64,000 bases of DNA from Aliarcobacter sp. (GTDB lineage Bacteria > Campylobacterota > Campylobacteria > Campylobacterales > Arcobacteraceae). The stretch is from the NCBI GenBank assembly GCA_028690445.1, contig JAQVBE010000011.1:28143-92142 (forward strand), written 5' to 3'. The notes under the pieces are model-generated. The model did no database searches. It saw nothing but the letters and a program-made list of their open reading frames with translations, and had not been told where the DNA came from. Every line of letters starts with the position of its first letter. Position 1 is the first letter of the stretch. Made by a program: the position numbers and the translations under genes. This document shows positions 57,221 to 64,000 of this stretch, piece by piece.

Positions 57221-57841
57221 TTGGAAAGATTAGTTACTACTTCTCAAGCAGCTGAAATATTGGGCTTGTCTTTACAAGGTATACATTATCGAATTAAAAA
57301 AGACCAGTTAAAATCTATTAAAAAAGATGGTAAAACTTTTGTTTATATTAGTGATGAACTAAAAAATGATGATAATCAAAATAAATCAAAAGTTGAAACT
57401 TCATCTATAAAATCATCTAGTTTTGATTCTATAAATGCTGTTATTGACGTTAAAAATGAACAAATTGAACTTTTAAAAAAATCAATGAAATGGATGAAAA
57501 AACAATATATTTCAGAAATTTTTAGATTAGAAAAAAATCAAAAAAGAATTATTGAAGTTTTTAATTCAGAAATAAAACTTTTACAAAGTGCATTTAATGA
57601 AATGCGTTCTATTTATAAACCACAAATAGAATCAAATTTAAAAAATAAAATAGATGAAAATAAAGCTGATTTTATTAGTGTAAAAGATTTTTTTGTTTTG
57701 ATGAAAAGATATAATAAAACAGAACAAGATATAAAATCAATGATTTTTAATGGAATAAAAATTGGTGATAAAAGATTTATTTATAATAAAGTAGAAAAAA
57801 AGTTGTTGATTTTGAATTCAGATTTTTTGGATTTGATATAA
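57221..57841 (+). CDS. HTH-containing protein of unknown role
   Basis: 206 residues, TTG start. The N-terminus 'LVTTSQAAEILGLSLQGIHYRIKKDQLKSIKKDGKTFVYI' is a MerR/excisionase-like helix-turn-helix. A predicted coiled coil follows (~85-150, 'IDVKNEQIELLKKSMKWMKKQYISEIFRLEKNQKRI'), then a C-terminal region with a second DNA-binding-like segment 'ISVKDFFVLMKRYNKTEQDIKSMIFNGIKIGDKRFIY'. It could be a small DNA-binding or structural protein. Co-directional with queF, 10 bases away. Confidence 0.8.
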   Translation: MERLVTTSQAAEILGLSLQGIHYRIKKDQLKSIKKDGKTFVYISDELKNDDNQNKSKVETSSIKSSSFDSINAVIDVKNEQIELLKKSMKWMKKQYISEIFRLEKNQKRIIEVFNSEIKLLQSAFNEMRSIYKPQIESNLKNKIDENKADFISVKDFFVLMKRYNKTEQDIKSMIFNGIKIGDKRFIYNKVEKKLLILNSDFLDLI

Positions 57842-57844
57842 AAA

Positions 57845-57864
57845 AAGAGTACAAAAGTACTCTT
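57845..57864 (-). terminator. Intrinsic terminator of the SRP RNA gene
   Basis: On the minus strand AAGAGTAC-TTTT-GTACTCTT followed by further T residues (eight-base stem, then TTTT). The T-run is on the minus strand, directly after the SRP RNA closing helix. It might also aid termination of the plus-strand gene ending at 57841. Confidence 0.85.
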
Positions 57865-57962
57865 CTCCAGATACCCAAACACACCATTAAATAAAGTGCC
57901 TTGCTATGTTCCCATCCTGGGGCTTTGCCTTAGATAATAATTGTAAGGGTCTAAAGAAGAGC
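57860..57962 (-). ncRNA. ffs: Signal recognition particle RNA (4.5S type)
   Basis: On the minus strand the apical part reads CCCAGG-ATG-GGAA-CAT-AGCA-AGG: a 3-bp stem capped by a GGAA tetraloop and flanked by the CAGG / AGCA symmetric internal loop, the SRP54 (Ffh) binding site of all SRP RNAs. The ends close by a long helix, GCTCTTCTTTAGA with TCTGGAGAAGAG, and inner segments such as ATTATTA / TAATGGT also pair. Length ~103 nt is right for the small bacterial form, and an intrinsic terminator follows. The ends are approximate. The RNA joins Ffh in targeting membrane proteins. Confidence 0.9.
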
Positions 57963-58052
57963 ATTCAAAATATTTAAAATATTCTCAATGCTTTTCTTTT
58001 AAAGATGGGAATTATATCTTAAATATCTTTATATTTGCTTTGAAAGAGAAAA

Positions 58053-58460
58053 ATGGTTTATTTAATACTTTTTATTACTTCACTTATTTCGGCGACTTTA
58101 TTTCCTCTTGGGAGTGAAGCTTTACTTATTTATGATATTAAAGAAGGATATAATTTATCTTTATTGCTTTTATTCTCAACTATTGGGAATAGTTTGGGCT
58201 CAGTTATAAACTATTTTTTAGGTTTAAAAGGCGAAGAGTATCTTTTAAAAAAATCTTTAATAAAAGAAAATTATATAACAAAATGCAAAAAGTATTTTGA
58301 TAAATATGGCTTATATACAATTCTTTTTTCTTGGTTACCAATAATTGGAGACCCTATTACTTTTGTGGCCGGAATTTTAAAATATGATTTTAAGAAATTT
58401 TTGATTTTTGTAATTATTGCTAAGTTTTCTAGATATTTATTTTTAGTAATTATTATATAA
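58053..58460 (+). CDS. Small YqaA/DedA-like membrane protein
   Basis: 135 residues with about four membrane segments. 'SATLFPLGSEALLIYDIKEGYNLSLLLLFSTIGNSLGSVINYFLGLKGEEYL' and 'YGLYTILFSWLPIIGDPITFVAGILKYDFKKFL' match the YqaA branch of the DedA/SNARE-associated family. A membrane transport or lipid-flipping role is known only for other DedA proteins. Stands alone before the molybdate operon. Confidence 0.88.
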   Translation: MVYLILFITSLISATLFPLGSEALLIYDIKEGYNLSLLLLFSTIGNSLGSVINYFLGLKGEEYLLKKSLIKENYITKCKKYFDKYGLYTILFSWLPIIGDPITFVAGILKYDFKKFLIFVIIAKFSRYLFLVIII

Positions 58461-58461
58461 A

Positions 58462-58532
58462 TTATCGTTGTATATTAAGTTATATAATGGTAAAATTTTT
58501 TTATTTATCGTTGTATAAGTTTATATATAACA
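58462..58532 (+). promoter_or_regulatory. Two ModE-type operator sites upstream of modE
   Basis: TTATCGTTGTATA occurs twice (58462-58474 and 58505-58517), each followed by TATATAA-type sequence at 58481-58487 and 58522-58530. The half-site pair CGTTGTATA ... TATATAAC resembles the E. coli ModE box (CGTTATATA ... TATATAACG). The sites are 43 bases apart, about four helical turns, and lie just before modE. Control by ModE is inferred. Confidence 0.75.
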
Positions 58533-58544
58533 AAAAGGATTTAA

Positions 58545-59327
58545 ATGGAGATTTTATCAAATTTAACTTTAGAAATTTTTAATCAACCTTTTTTATTAGA
58601 AAAAAGAATTGAGTTATTAATTGCAGTTAAAAGAACAGGCTCAATTAGCAAAGCTGCGAAAGAAGTTCCTATGAGTTATAAAGCTGCATGGGAAGCTATT
58701 GAAGCTATGAATAATCTATCAACTATACCAATTGTACAAAGAGAAACAGGTGGAGTTGGAGGTGGAGGAACGACACTTACACCTTATGGGGAAAATCTTA
58801 TAGAAACCTTTGAAATTTTAAGAAATGAACAAAAAAAGTTTCTTAAGAATTTAAGCCAAATAACTGATATAAATACAGGGACATTAAAAACTATAAGGAA
58901 ATTATCAATGCAAATCAGTGCTAGAAATCAGATTAGTGGTATTGTTGAATTAATTGAACATGGGAAAATAAATGCACAAGTGTTTATTAAGTTAAAAAGT
59001 GGAAATACTCTTGTTTCGGTTATTACAAATACAGCAGCAAATAATCTAAATTTAGAAATTGGTGATGATGTGGTAGCTATTTTTAAATCAAGCACCGTAT
59101 TAATTACAACAGATATGGTATTAAATATTAGTGCAAGAAATAAATTTGATGGAATAGTTGATTCTATTAATCAAGATGAAATTAATACAGAATTAGTAAT
59201 TGATATTGGAAATAATGAAAAAATTGCTTCTATAATAACTTCAAGTTCAGCTGAAAGGTTAAAAATAAAAAAAGGGTCACAGGTGAGTGCTATTATAAAA
59301 GCCTCAGATGTAATAATTGGAAAATAA
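58545..59327 (+). CDS. modE: Molybdate-responsive regulator ModE
   Basis: 260 residues. N-terminal winged HTH: 'EKRIELLIAVKRTGSISKAAKEVPMSYKAAWEAIEAMNN', with the Gly-rich 'RETGGVGGGGTTLTPYG' wing. Two Mop/TOBE domains follow, 'MQISARNQISGIVELIEHG' (~125) and 'LNISARNKFDGIVDSINQD' (~190), each with the SARN molybdate-binding motif. It binds molybdate and represses the mod genes. First gene of the operon, with two operators before it. Confidence 0.93.
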   Translation: MEILSNLTLEIFNQPFLLEKRIELLIAVKRTGSISKAAKEVPMSYKAAWEAIEAMNNLSTIPIVQRETGGVGGGGTTLTPYGENLIETFEILRNEQKKFLKNLSQITDINTGTLKTIRKLSMQISARNQISGIVELIEHGKINAQVFIKLKSGNTLVSVITNTAANNLNLEIGDDVVAIFKSSTVLITTDMVLNISARNKFDGIVDSINQDEINTELVIDIGNNEKIASIITSSSAERLKIKKGSQVSAIIKASDVIIGK

Positions 59328-59336
59328 GGAGAAAAA

Positions 59337-60113
59337 ATGAAAAAGATAATCTTAGGTTTTATGGTTTTATGTTCAAGTATATTTGCTGGTGAAATAACTG
59401 TTGCAGCTGCTGCAAATGTTACTTACGCTATGGATAAATTAGTAAAAAAATTTAATGTTACAAACCCTGATACAAAAGTAGTTGTTACATTAAGTAGTAG
59501 TGGAAAATTAGTTTCACAAATCGAAAATGGTGCACCATTTGATATTTTTATGTCAGCTGATATGAAATTCCCTCAAGCATTATTTGATAAAAAATTAACT
59601 AAAACAGCACCTGTAATTTATGCTCAAGGTGCATTAGCAATGTTAAGTTCAAAAGAGCTTGATTATTCAAAAGGTATAAATGTATTAAATGATAGTTCAA
59701 TATCAAAAATTGCAGTTGCAAATCCAAAAACTGCACCTTATGGAGCAGCGGCTGTTGAAGCAATTAAAAATGCAAAAATAGGAAATGGTGTTGAAAGTAA
59801 ATTTGTATTCGCAGAATCAATTTCACAAGCTGTAACTTATGCAATTACTGCTGCTGATGTTGGTTTTATCGCAAAAACATCTTTATATGAGGGTAATATG
59901 ACTAAATATAAAGAGAACAAAAATTGGATAACTGTTGATCCAAAACTTTATACTTCAATTGACCAAGGAATCGTAATAATTGACCATTCAAATAGCCTTG
60001 TTGGATTAATTAAAGATAACAATAAAAAAGAAGAAGTAAAAGCTTTTTATGATTTTATCTTAAGTAAAGAAGCTAAAAAAATATTTGAAGATTATGGTTA
60101 TATAACAAAATGA
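59337..60113 (+). CDS. modA: Molybdate-binding periplasmic protein
   Basis: 258 residues with signal peptide 'MKKIILGFMVLCSSIFAGE'. Family motifs: 'ITVAAAANVTYAMDKLVKKF', 'LSSSGKLVSQIENGAPFDIFMSADMKFPQ', 'ANPKTAPYGAAAVEAI', and 'FYDFILSKEAKKIFEDYGY'. Delivers molybdate (or tungstate) to ModB/ModC. AGGAG precedes the ATG and the stop overlaps the next gene (ATGA). Confidence 0.94.
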   Translation: MKKIILGFMVLCSSIFAGEITVAAAANVTYAMDKLVKKFNVTNPDTKVVVTLSSSGKLVSQIENGAPFDIFMSADMKFPQALFDKKLTKTAPVIYAQGALAMLSSKELDYSKGINVLNDSSISKIAVANPKTAPYGAAAVEAIKNAKIGNGVESKFVFAESISQAVTYAITAADVGFIAKTSLYEGNMTKYKENKNWITVDPKLYTSIDQGIVIIDHSNSLVGLIKDNNKKEEVKAFYDFILSKEAKKIFEDYGYITK

Positions 60114-60511
60114 GCCAATTAGTTGCAACAATAAAAAAAATAAATTCTATTGATAATCTAAATATTGTAGAGTTTGATTTTCATGGATTAACTTTAAAAA
60201 TGATGAGTTTAGATTTAAATACTGATGTACAAGTAGGTAAAAAAGTAAAACTTTCTGTTAAACCCACAAACATCTCTATTGCTAAAAATCTAATAGGTGA
60301 AATAAGTTTATCAAATCAAATTGTTGTAACTATTGAAAATATAGAAAATGGGCAATTACTCTCTAGTGTTAGCCTAAAAGTTCATAATACACTACTTGAA
60401 AGTATTATAACCGTAGATTCATCAAAAAGAATGAATCTACAAATTGGTGAAGTTGTTACAATTTTGATAAAAGCAAGTAATTTATCTATTGGTGAAGTGT
60501 TAAATGATTGA
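60110..60511 (+). CDS. Mop-like double TOBE-domain protein
   Basis: 133 residues that fit two Mop/TOBE-like halves: 'LVATIKKINSIDNLNIVEFDFHGLTLKMMSLDLN..VQVGKKVKLSVKPTNISI' and 'VVVTIENIENGQLLSSVSLKVHNTLLESIITVDSSKRMNLQIGEVVTILIKASNLSI'. The usual SARN motif is missing in both, so molybdate binding is likely altered. It lies between modA and modB with 4- and 8-base overlaps. It may store or pass on molybdate in the cytoplasm. Confidence 0.82.
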   Translation: MSQLVATIKKINSIDNLNIVEFDFHGLTLKMMSLDLNTDVQVGKKVKLSVKPTNISIAKNLIGEISLSNQIVVTIENIENGQLLSSVSLKVHNTLLESIITVDSSKRMNLQIGEVVTILIKASNLSIGEVLND

Positions 60512-61205
60512 AATATTAAGAAATATTGAATTTGGACCGTTTATACTCTCTTTTAAATTAGCAGGAATTACTACATTAATTTTGTTTCTTATTAGTCTAC
60601 CAATTGCTTGGTATTTATCTCAAACTAAATCAAAAATTAAACCTATATTAGAAGCAGTTACTGCTTTACCTATTGTTTTACCTCCTTCTGTTTTAGGATT
60701 TTATATACTTGTTTCTTTGTCTCATAATTCACCAATAGGTCAGTTTTTTCAAGAATATTTTGGTATAAAATTGGTTTTTAATTTTACAGGTTTAATAATT
60801 GCTAGTTGTTTTTATAGTTTACCTTTTATGGTTCAGCCTTTACAAGGTGGATTAGAAAGTATAAATAAAAACATGCTTGAAGCTAGTTATATAAGTGGCA
60901 AAAGTAAACTAGAAACTCTTTTTAGAGTTGCACTACCAAATATTAAACCTGCTTTATTAACAGCAATCATTATTACATTTTCTCATACTGTTGGAGAATT
61001 CGGTGTTGTTTTAATGATTGGAGGAAGTATCCCCAGTGAAACAAAAGTAGCATCAATTGCTATTTATGAATTCACAGAAACTATGGATTATACAAATGCT
61101 CATATTTATAGTGCAATTATGATAACTCTTAGTTTTCTTACACTTTTAGGTGTTTATATTTTTAATGGAAAACAAAAAAAAGTATTTGCAGGACTTAGTA
61201 AATGA
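60504..61205 (+). CDS. modB: Molybdate ABC transporter permease
   Basis: 233 residues with about five to six membrane segments. 'LPIVLPPSVLGFYILVSLSHNSPIGQFFQEYFGI' and the EAA-type loop 'LEASYISGKSKLETLFRVALPNIKPALLTAIIITFSHTVGEFGVVLMIGG' are typical of ModB. It overlaps the Mop-like gene by 8 bases and modC by 4. Confidence 0.94.
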   Translation: MIEILRNIEFGPFILSFKLAGITTLILFLISLPIAWYLSQTKSKIKPILEAVTALPIVLPPSVLGFYILVSLSHNSPIGQFFQEYFGIKLVFNFTGLIIASCFYSLPFMVQPLQGGLESINKNMLEASYISGKSKLETLFRVALPNIKPALLTAIIITFSHTVGEFGVVLMIGGSIPSETKVASIAIYEFTETMDYTNAHIYSAIMITLSFLTLLGVYIFNGKQKKVFAGLSK

Positions 61206-62056
61206 TAAAAATTGATATAAATAAAAAACTTTATGGTGCAAATGGAGAGATGGATTTAAATATAAATCTTGAAATAAAACAAGGTGAATTTTTAGCACTT
61301 ACAGGATTTAGTGGAAGCGGGAAAACAACACTTTTACGAATTTTAGCAGGACTTGAAGAGGCAAAAGGAACAATAAATATTGATAATGATATTTGGTTAA
61401 ATAATAAATTTTCTTTGGCCCCTCAAAAAAGAAATATAGGTTTTGTATTTCAAGATTATGCTTTATTTCCTAATTTTTCAGTGCTTGACAATCTTTTATA
61501 TGTAAATAAAGATAAAGAATTAGCTCATTATTTATTAAAAATGACAGAATTAGAAGAATTAAAAAATAGATTCCCTCAAACATTAAGTGGTGGACAAAAA
61601 CAAAGAATTAGTTTATGCCGAGCTTTAATGAATAGACCAAAAATATTATTATTAGATGAACCTTTATCTGCACTTGATCCAGATATGAGAACAAAACTTC
61701 AAAATGAAATCCTAACTTTACATAAAGAATTTGGAACAACAACAATCATGGTAAGTCATGATTCAAGTGAAATTTATCGTTTAGCAAATCGTATAGTAGT
61801 TTTAAATTATGGACAAATAATAAATGATGGAATACCTAAACATATACTTTTGAAAACAAAAGGTAGCCAAAAATTTTCATTTGAAGGTGAGCTTTTAGAT
61901 ATAGTAAAAGTTGATGTAATTTATGTGGCAATAGTCTCCATTGGGCAACAATTAGTTGAAGTTGTTGTTAGTAAAGATGAAGTAATAAATTTAGAAATAG
62001 GACAACGAGTAACTCTTTCTACAAAAGCATTTTCACCAACAATTCAAGGTCAATAA
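61202..62056 (+). CDS. modC: Molybdate ABC transporter ATP-binding protein
   Basis: 284 residues. Walker A '[15 protein letters not shown]', signature 'LSGGQKQRISLCRALM', Walker B 'ILLLDEPLSALD', His 'IMVSHDSSEIYRL'. The C-terminal ~60 residues ('SFEGELLDIVKVDVIYVAIVSIGQQLVEVVVS') are a single TOBE-like domain; overall it is shorter than E. coli ModC. It energises molybdate import. Confidence 0.93.
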   Translation: MIKIDINKKLYGANGEMDLNINLEIKQGEFLALTGFSGSGKTTLLRILAGLEEAKGTINIDNDIWLNNKFSLAPQKRNIGFVFQDYALFPNFSVLDNLLYVNKDKELAHYLLKMTELEELKNRFPQTLSGGQKQRISLCRALMNRPKILLLDEPLSALDPDMRTKLQNEILTLHKEFGTTTIMVSHDSSEIYRLANRIVVLNYGQIINDGIPKHILLKTKGSQKFSFEGELLDIVKVDVIYVAIVSIGQQLVEVVVSKDEVINLEIGQRVTLSTKAFSPTIQGQ

Positions 62057-62075
62057 GTCAATCTAAAGGAAAACT

Positions 62076-62888
62076 ATGGGATTAATTCAAACAAATTTGG
62101 ACATTTTAGATTTTGCAAAACTTTATAAAGAACAAATGAAAAGCTCAACTTTTAAAGGTAAAAATAGTCAAGATTGGGATAAAAGAGCAAGTGGCATGAA
62201 TTTAAATGTTCATAAAAGCATCTATACAAAAACTTTTATTGATAAAATTAATACTACAAATACCTCTTCTCTTTTAGATGTTGGATGTGGTCCAGGAACA
62301 ATTTGTCTAGGAATTGCTTCTAAAATGAAAAAAGTTTACGCTCTTGATTATTCAGAGGGAATGTTAGATTGTGTAAAAAACAATTGTAAAGAAAAAAATC
62401 TTTCAAATGTAACTACTATTCATAAATCTTGGGATGATAATTGGGATGATGTACCAAAAGCAGATATTGTCGTAGCTTCAAGGTCAATGGAAGTAAAAGA
62501 TATAAAAGATGCACTTATAAAACTAAATTCAAAAGCAAATAAAAGAGTTTACCTAACTACAAAAGTTGGTGGAAGTTTTATAGATACACAGATTTTAAAT
62601 CAACTAGAAAGAGAAGTTTATCCAAGACCTGATTATATTTATTTAGTAAATGTTTTACATAGTATGGGAATATTTGCACGAGTAGATTTTATTTTAAGTG
62701 AAAATACAAAATTTGAAAGCTCTACAGATGAGGAGTTTGTTGAAAAAGTTGGTTGGAGTTTAGGTGAACTTTCAGCTGAAGAAAAAGTTATATTAAAAAA
62801 CTATTTTAATACAACATATAAATATAAAAAAGATAGTCATTATTTAAATTGGGCTTTAATTTCGTGGGAAATAGAAGAAAATATATAA
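62076..62888 (+). CDS. Class I SAM-dependent methyltransferase in the molybdate operon
   Basis: 270 residues. SAM motif I 'LLDVGCGPGTICLGIASKMKKVYALDYSEGMLDCVKNN' and later 'ADIVVASRSMEVKDIKDAL'. The N-terminal ~75 residues before it ('WDKRASGMNLNVHKSIYTKTFIDKI') are family-specific. Its substrate cannot be told. It starts 19 bases after modC, with AAAGGAAA before the ATG, and modD follows ~100 bases later in the same direction. It may act on a molybdenum-related cofactor or metallophore (inference). Confidence 0.85.
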   Translation: MGLIQTNLDILDFAKLYKEQMKSSTFKGKNSQDWDKRASGMNLNVHKSIYTKTFIDKINTTNTSSLLDVGCGPGTICLGIASKMKKVYALDYSEGMLDCVKNNCKEKNLSNVTTIHKSWDDNWDDVPKADIVVASRSMEVKDIKDALIKLNSKANKRVYLTTKVGGSFIDTQILNQLEREVYPRPDYIYLVNVLHSMGIFARVDFILSENTKFESSTDEEFVEKVGWSLGELSAEEKVILKNYFNTTYKYKKDSHYLNWALISWEIEENI

Positions 62889-62985
62889 AAGATTACAATA
62901 CAAGATTCTGAAAAAGTAATCTATTGATTTCCCTCCTATTTTTTTTTATTTTTTGTAGCACTAAATTTTTTTGAAAAGAGAAAAA

Positions 62986-63831
62986 ATGTTTAATTTATCA
63001 ATAAGCGAATTAGAAAAATATATACAAGATGATTTACCATATTTTGATTTAACCACCAGTTTGCAAAATTGTAATAATGCAAAAGCACAAATTGAAGTTT
63101 TTACAAGGGAAGAGATTATTGTTTCATGCAGTGAAGAAGCTGCAAAAATAGCTGAACTTTTGGATTGTAAAGTTGAATTTTTTATACAAAGTAAAAATAA
63201 AGTTGAAAAGGGAAATACTATTTTGAAATTTTCTGGTCTTTATGAAGATGTTCATAAAGCTTGGAGATTAACACAAATACTTTTAGAATATAGTTGCAAA
63301 ATAAGTACCTATGCTTACCAAATGAAAGAGAAAATAGAAAAAATCAATCCCTCTTGTGAACTTTTAACAACCAGAAAAACTTTTCCTTTTTCAAAAAGAT
63401 TTTGTATAAAAGCCACAATTTGTGGTGGAGCAACAATTCATAGATTAAATTTATCTGAAACTATTTTATTTTTTGATGGACATAGAATTTTATTTAAGAA
63501 TAATGAAGAATTTTACAAAGATTTAGAAAGAATAAAAATAAAAATTCCAGAAAAAAAACTAAATGTGGAAAGTTACACTTTTGAAGATAGTATAAATCTA
63601 ATGAAATATAGTGTAGATGTAATTCAACTTGATAAGATAAATTTAGATGAGTTAGAGAAAATTGTGATTTATAGAAATAAAAACTTCCCGAATATAAAAA
63701 TAACAGTGGCTGGTGGAATAAACCTTTCAAATGTTGAAGAATATGTAAAAAAAGGTGTAGATGGAATTGTTACAAGTTCTGTATATAATTGTGGAATGGC
63801 AGATATTAGTAGTAAATTAAAAATTATTTAA
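62986..63831 (+). CDS. modD: ModD, nicotinate-nucleotide-pyrophosphorylase-like molybdenum operon protein
   Basis: 281 residues from ATG 62986 (AGAG just upstream); the track's TTG start five codons earlier overlaps that site. NadC-like fold: 'IQDDLPYFDLTTSLQN', 'FTREEIIVSCSEEAAKIAELL', 'CELLTTRKTFPFSKRFCIKATICGGATIHRLNLSETILFF', 'VESYTFEDSINLMKYSVDVIQLDKIN', 'ITVAGGINLSNVEEYVKKGVDGIVTSS'. The 'TRKT' and 'GGAT..HR' positions match ModD proteins of molybdate operons, whose reaction is unknown. NadC is the alternative but the neighbours argue for ModD. Confidence 0.88.
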   Translation: MFNLSISELEKYIQDDLPYFDLTTSLQNCNNAKAQIEVFTREEIIVSCSEEAAKIAELLDCKVEFFIQSKNKVEKGNTILKFSGLYEDVHKAWRLTQILLEYSCKISTYAYQMKEKIEKINPSCELLTTRKTFPFSKRFCIKATICGGATIHRLNLSETILFFDGHRILFKNNEEFYKDLERIKIKIPEKKLNVESYTFEDSINLMKYSVDVIQLDKINLDELEKIVIYRNKNFPNIKITVAGGINLSNVEEYVKKGVDGIVTSSVYNCGMADISSKLKII

Positions 63832-63854
63832 ATATAAGGAGTTTCCCTATATTT
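63829..63854 (+). terminator. Hairpin after modD
   Basis: AAATATA-a-GG / CC-c-TATATTT with a five-base loop, starting in the modD stop codon. The stem has one A/C mismatch and no long T-run, so it is a weak terminator candidate. Confidence 0.5.
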
Positions 63855-63906
63855 AAACTATTTTAGTTTATAAGAGACCGTTAAATATTCCGTGTCAAAG
63901 TAATTC

Positions 63907-63926
63907 TGATAGGAGAAATCCTATCA
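63907..63926. terminator. Hairpin near the end of the minus-strand gene
   Basis: TGATAGGA-GAAA-TCCTATCA, a perfect 8-bp stem with a GAAA loop, 10 bases past the stop of the minus-strand gene entering the window. It lacks a clear T-run on either strand and may be a terminator or RNA-stability element. Confidence 0.45.
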
Positions 63927-63935
63927 CACCTGAAC

Positions 63936-64000
63936 TTAAATTTTAAGCTCACTATCTAATCTACCTTCGAAAAATATTGCCAATTGTGAAAGTGTTAAGT
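63936..64000 (-). CDS. 3' end of an unidentified minus-strand gene (partial)
   Basis: The minus strand is open from the window edge to TAA (63936-63938) and encodes '...LTLSQLAIFFEGRLDSELKI'. The residue pattern is like a real C-terminus and differs from the random AT-rich shadows, and a hairpin follows 10 bases later. It is convergent with the molybdate operon. Too short to assign. Confidence 0.45.
   Translation of the reverse strand, partial: LTLSQLAIFFEGRLDSELKI

Noticed and set aside
63855-63935. Possible 5S rRNA, tRNA or riboswitch in the terminal gap
   Set aside because: Only one short hairpin is present, with no cloverleaf, no TTCRA arm and no known riboswitch core; the flanking minus-strand reading frame explains the adjacent sequence.

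Overview
The window looks like a chromosome segment of a Campylobacterota bacterium, most likely of the Arcobacter/Aliarcobacter group. The evidence is the very AT-rich sequence, the dnaA-dnaN-gyrB block with ruvC and purN just upstream, abundant TTG start codons, a ThyX-type thymidylate synthase, HQWRQPL-type sensor kinases, several bacteriohemerythrins and many c-di-GMP and chemotaxis genes. Genus is an inference from gene content, not a measured identity. I found no CRISPR array, prophage, IS element, tRNA or rRNA.

Layout. 1-6.8 kb: tail of a chemoreceptor, then a signalling unit (REC-REC-PAS-GGDEF diguanylate cyclase, unknown protein, PilJ/PAS histidine kinase, hemerythrin), then an unknown gene and a tandem hemerythrin. 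6.8-12.8 kb: complete RND efflux operon (adaptor, pump, outer-membrane factor) ending in a small WYL-like ORF. 12.7-14.3 kb: flavoprotein and cupin on the minus strand. 14.4-21.5 kb: sulfur assimilation operon metY - rrf2 - cysK - DUF2061 - cysH - cysD - cysN - short NiR/SiR-like protein, driven by a consensus promoter. 21.5-29.1 kb: dgt, a cysteine-desulfurase-like enzyme, a divergent OMP/XRE pair with repeated operator half-sites, a metallophosphoesterase, a decayed gene and a chemoreceptor. 29.2-35.1 kb: sulfate ABC importer operon (sbp - EAL protein - cysT - cysW - cysA) and a Cys-rich Rrf2 regulator; the operon and the regulator carry the same promoter-operator module.

35.4-40.0 kb: typA, then a phosphoethanolamine transferase - PAP2 phosphatase - dgkA cluster for envelope lipid modification. 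40.1-44.4 kb: SHP-like (DUF1924) cytochrome, diheme cytochrome, cytochrome b561 fused to a diheme domain, CpxP-like protein and an OmpR/HK two-component system. 44.5-46.0 kb: YeeE/YedE transporter plus TusA. 46-50.7 kb: HD-domain phosphodiesterase, divergent thyX, glutaminase pseudogene, TRIC-family protein, exported protein, purN. 50.7-56.4 kb: ruvC, candidate oriC, dnaA, dnaN, gyrB. 56.4-58.5 kb: small genes including queF, an SRP RNA (ffs) on the minus strand that the ORF track cannot show, and a YqaA-like membrane protein. 58.5-63.8 kb: molybdate operon modE-modA-mop-modB-modC-methyltransferase-modD preceded by two ModE-type operators. The last 65 bases hold the 3' end of a minus-strand gene.

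Themes. Sulfur supply is encoded in three places (sulfate import, APS-type reduction with OAH/OAS sulfhydrylation, YeeE/TusA), with two different Rrf2 regulators. C-di-GMP turnover is represented by one cyclase, one EAL protein and one HD-GYP-like protein. The most unusual observations are the EAL protein embedded in the sulfate importer operon, the shared Rrf2 promoter-operator module, the sulfite-reductase-like protein lacking the Fe-S/siroheme cysteines, and the SHP/DHC/b561 cluster with its own two-component system and a candidate binding site.
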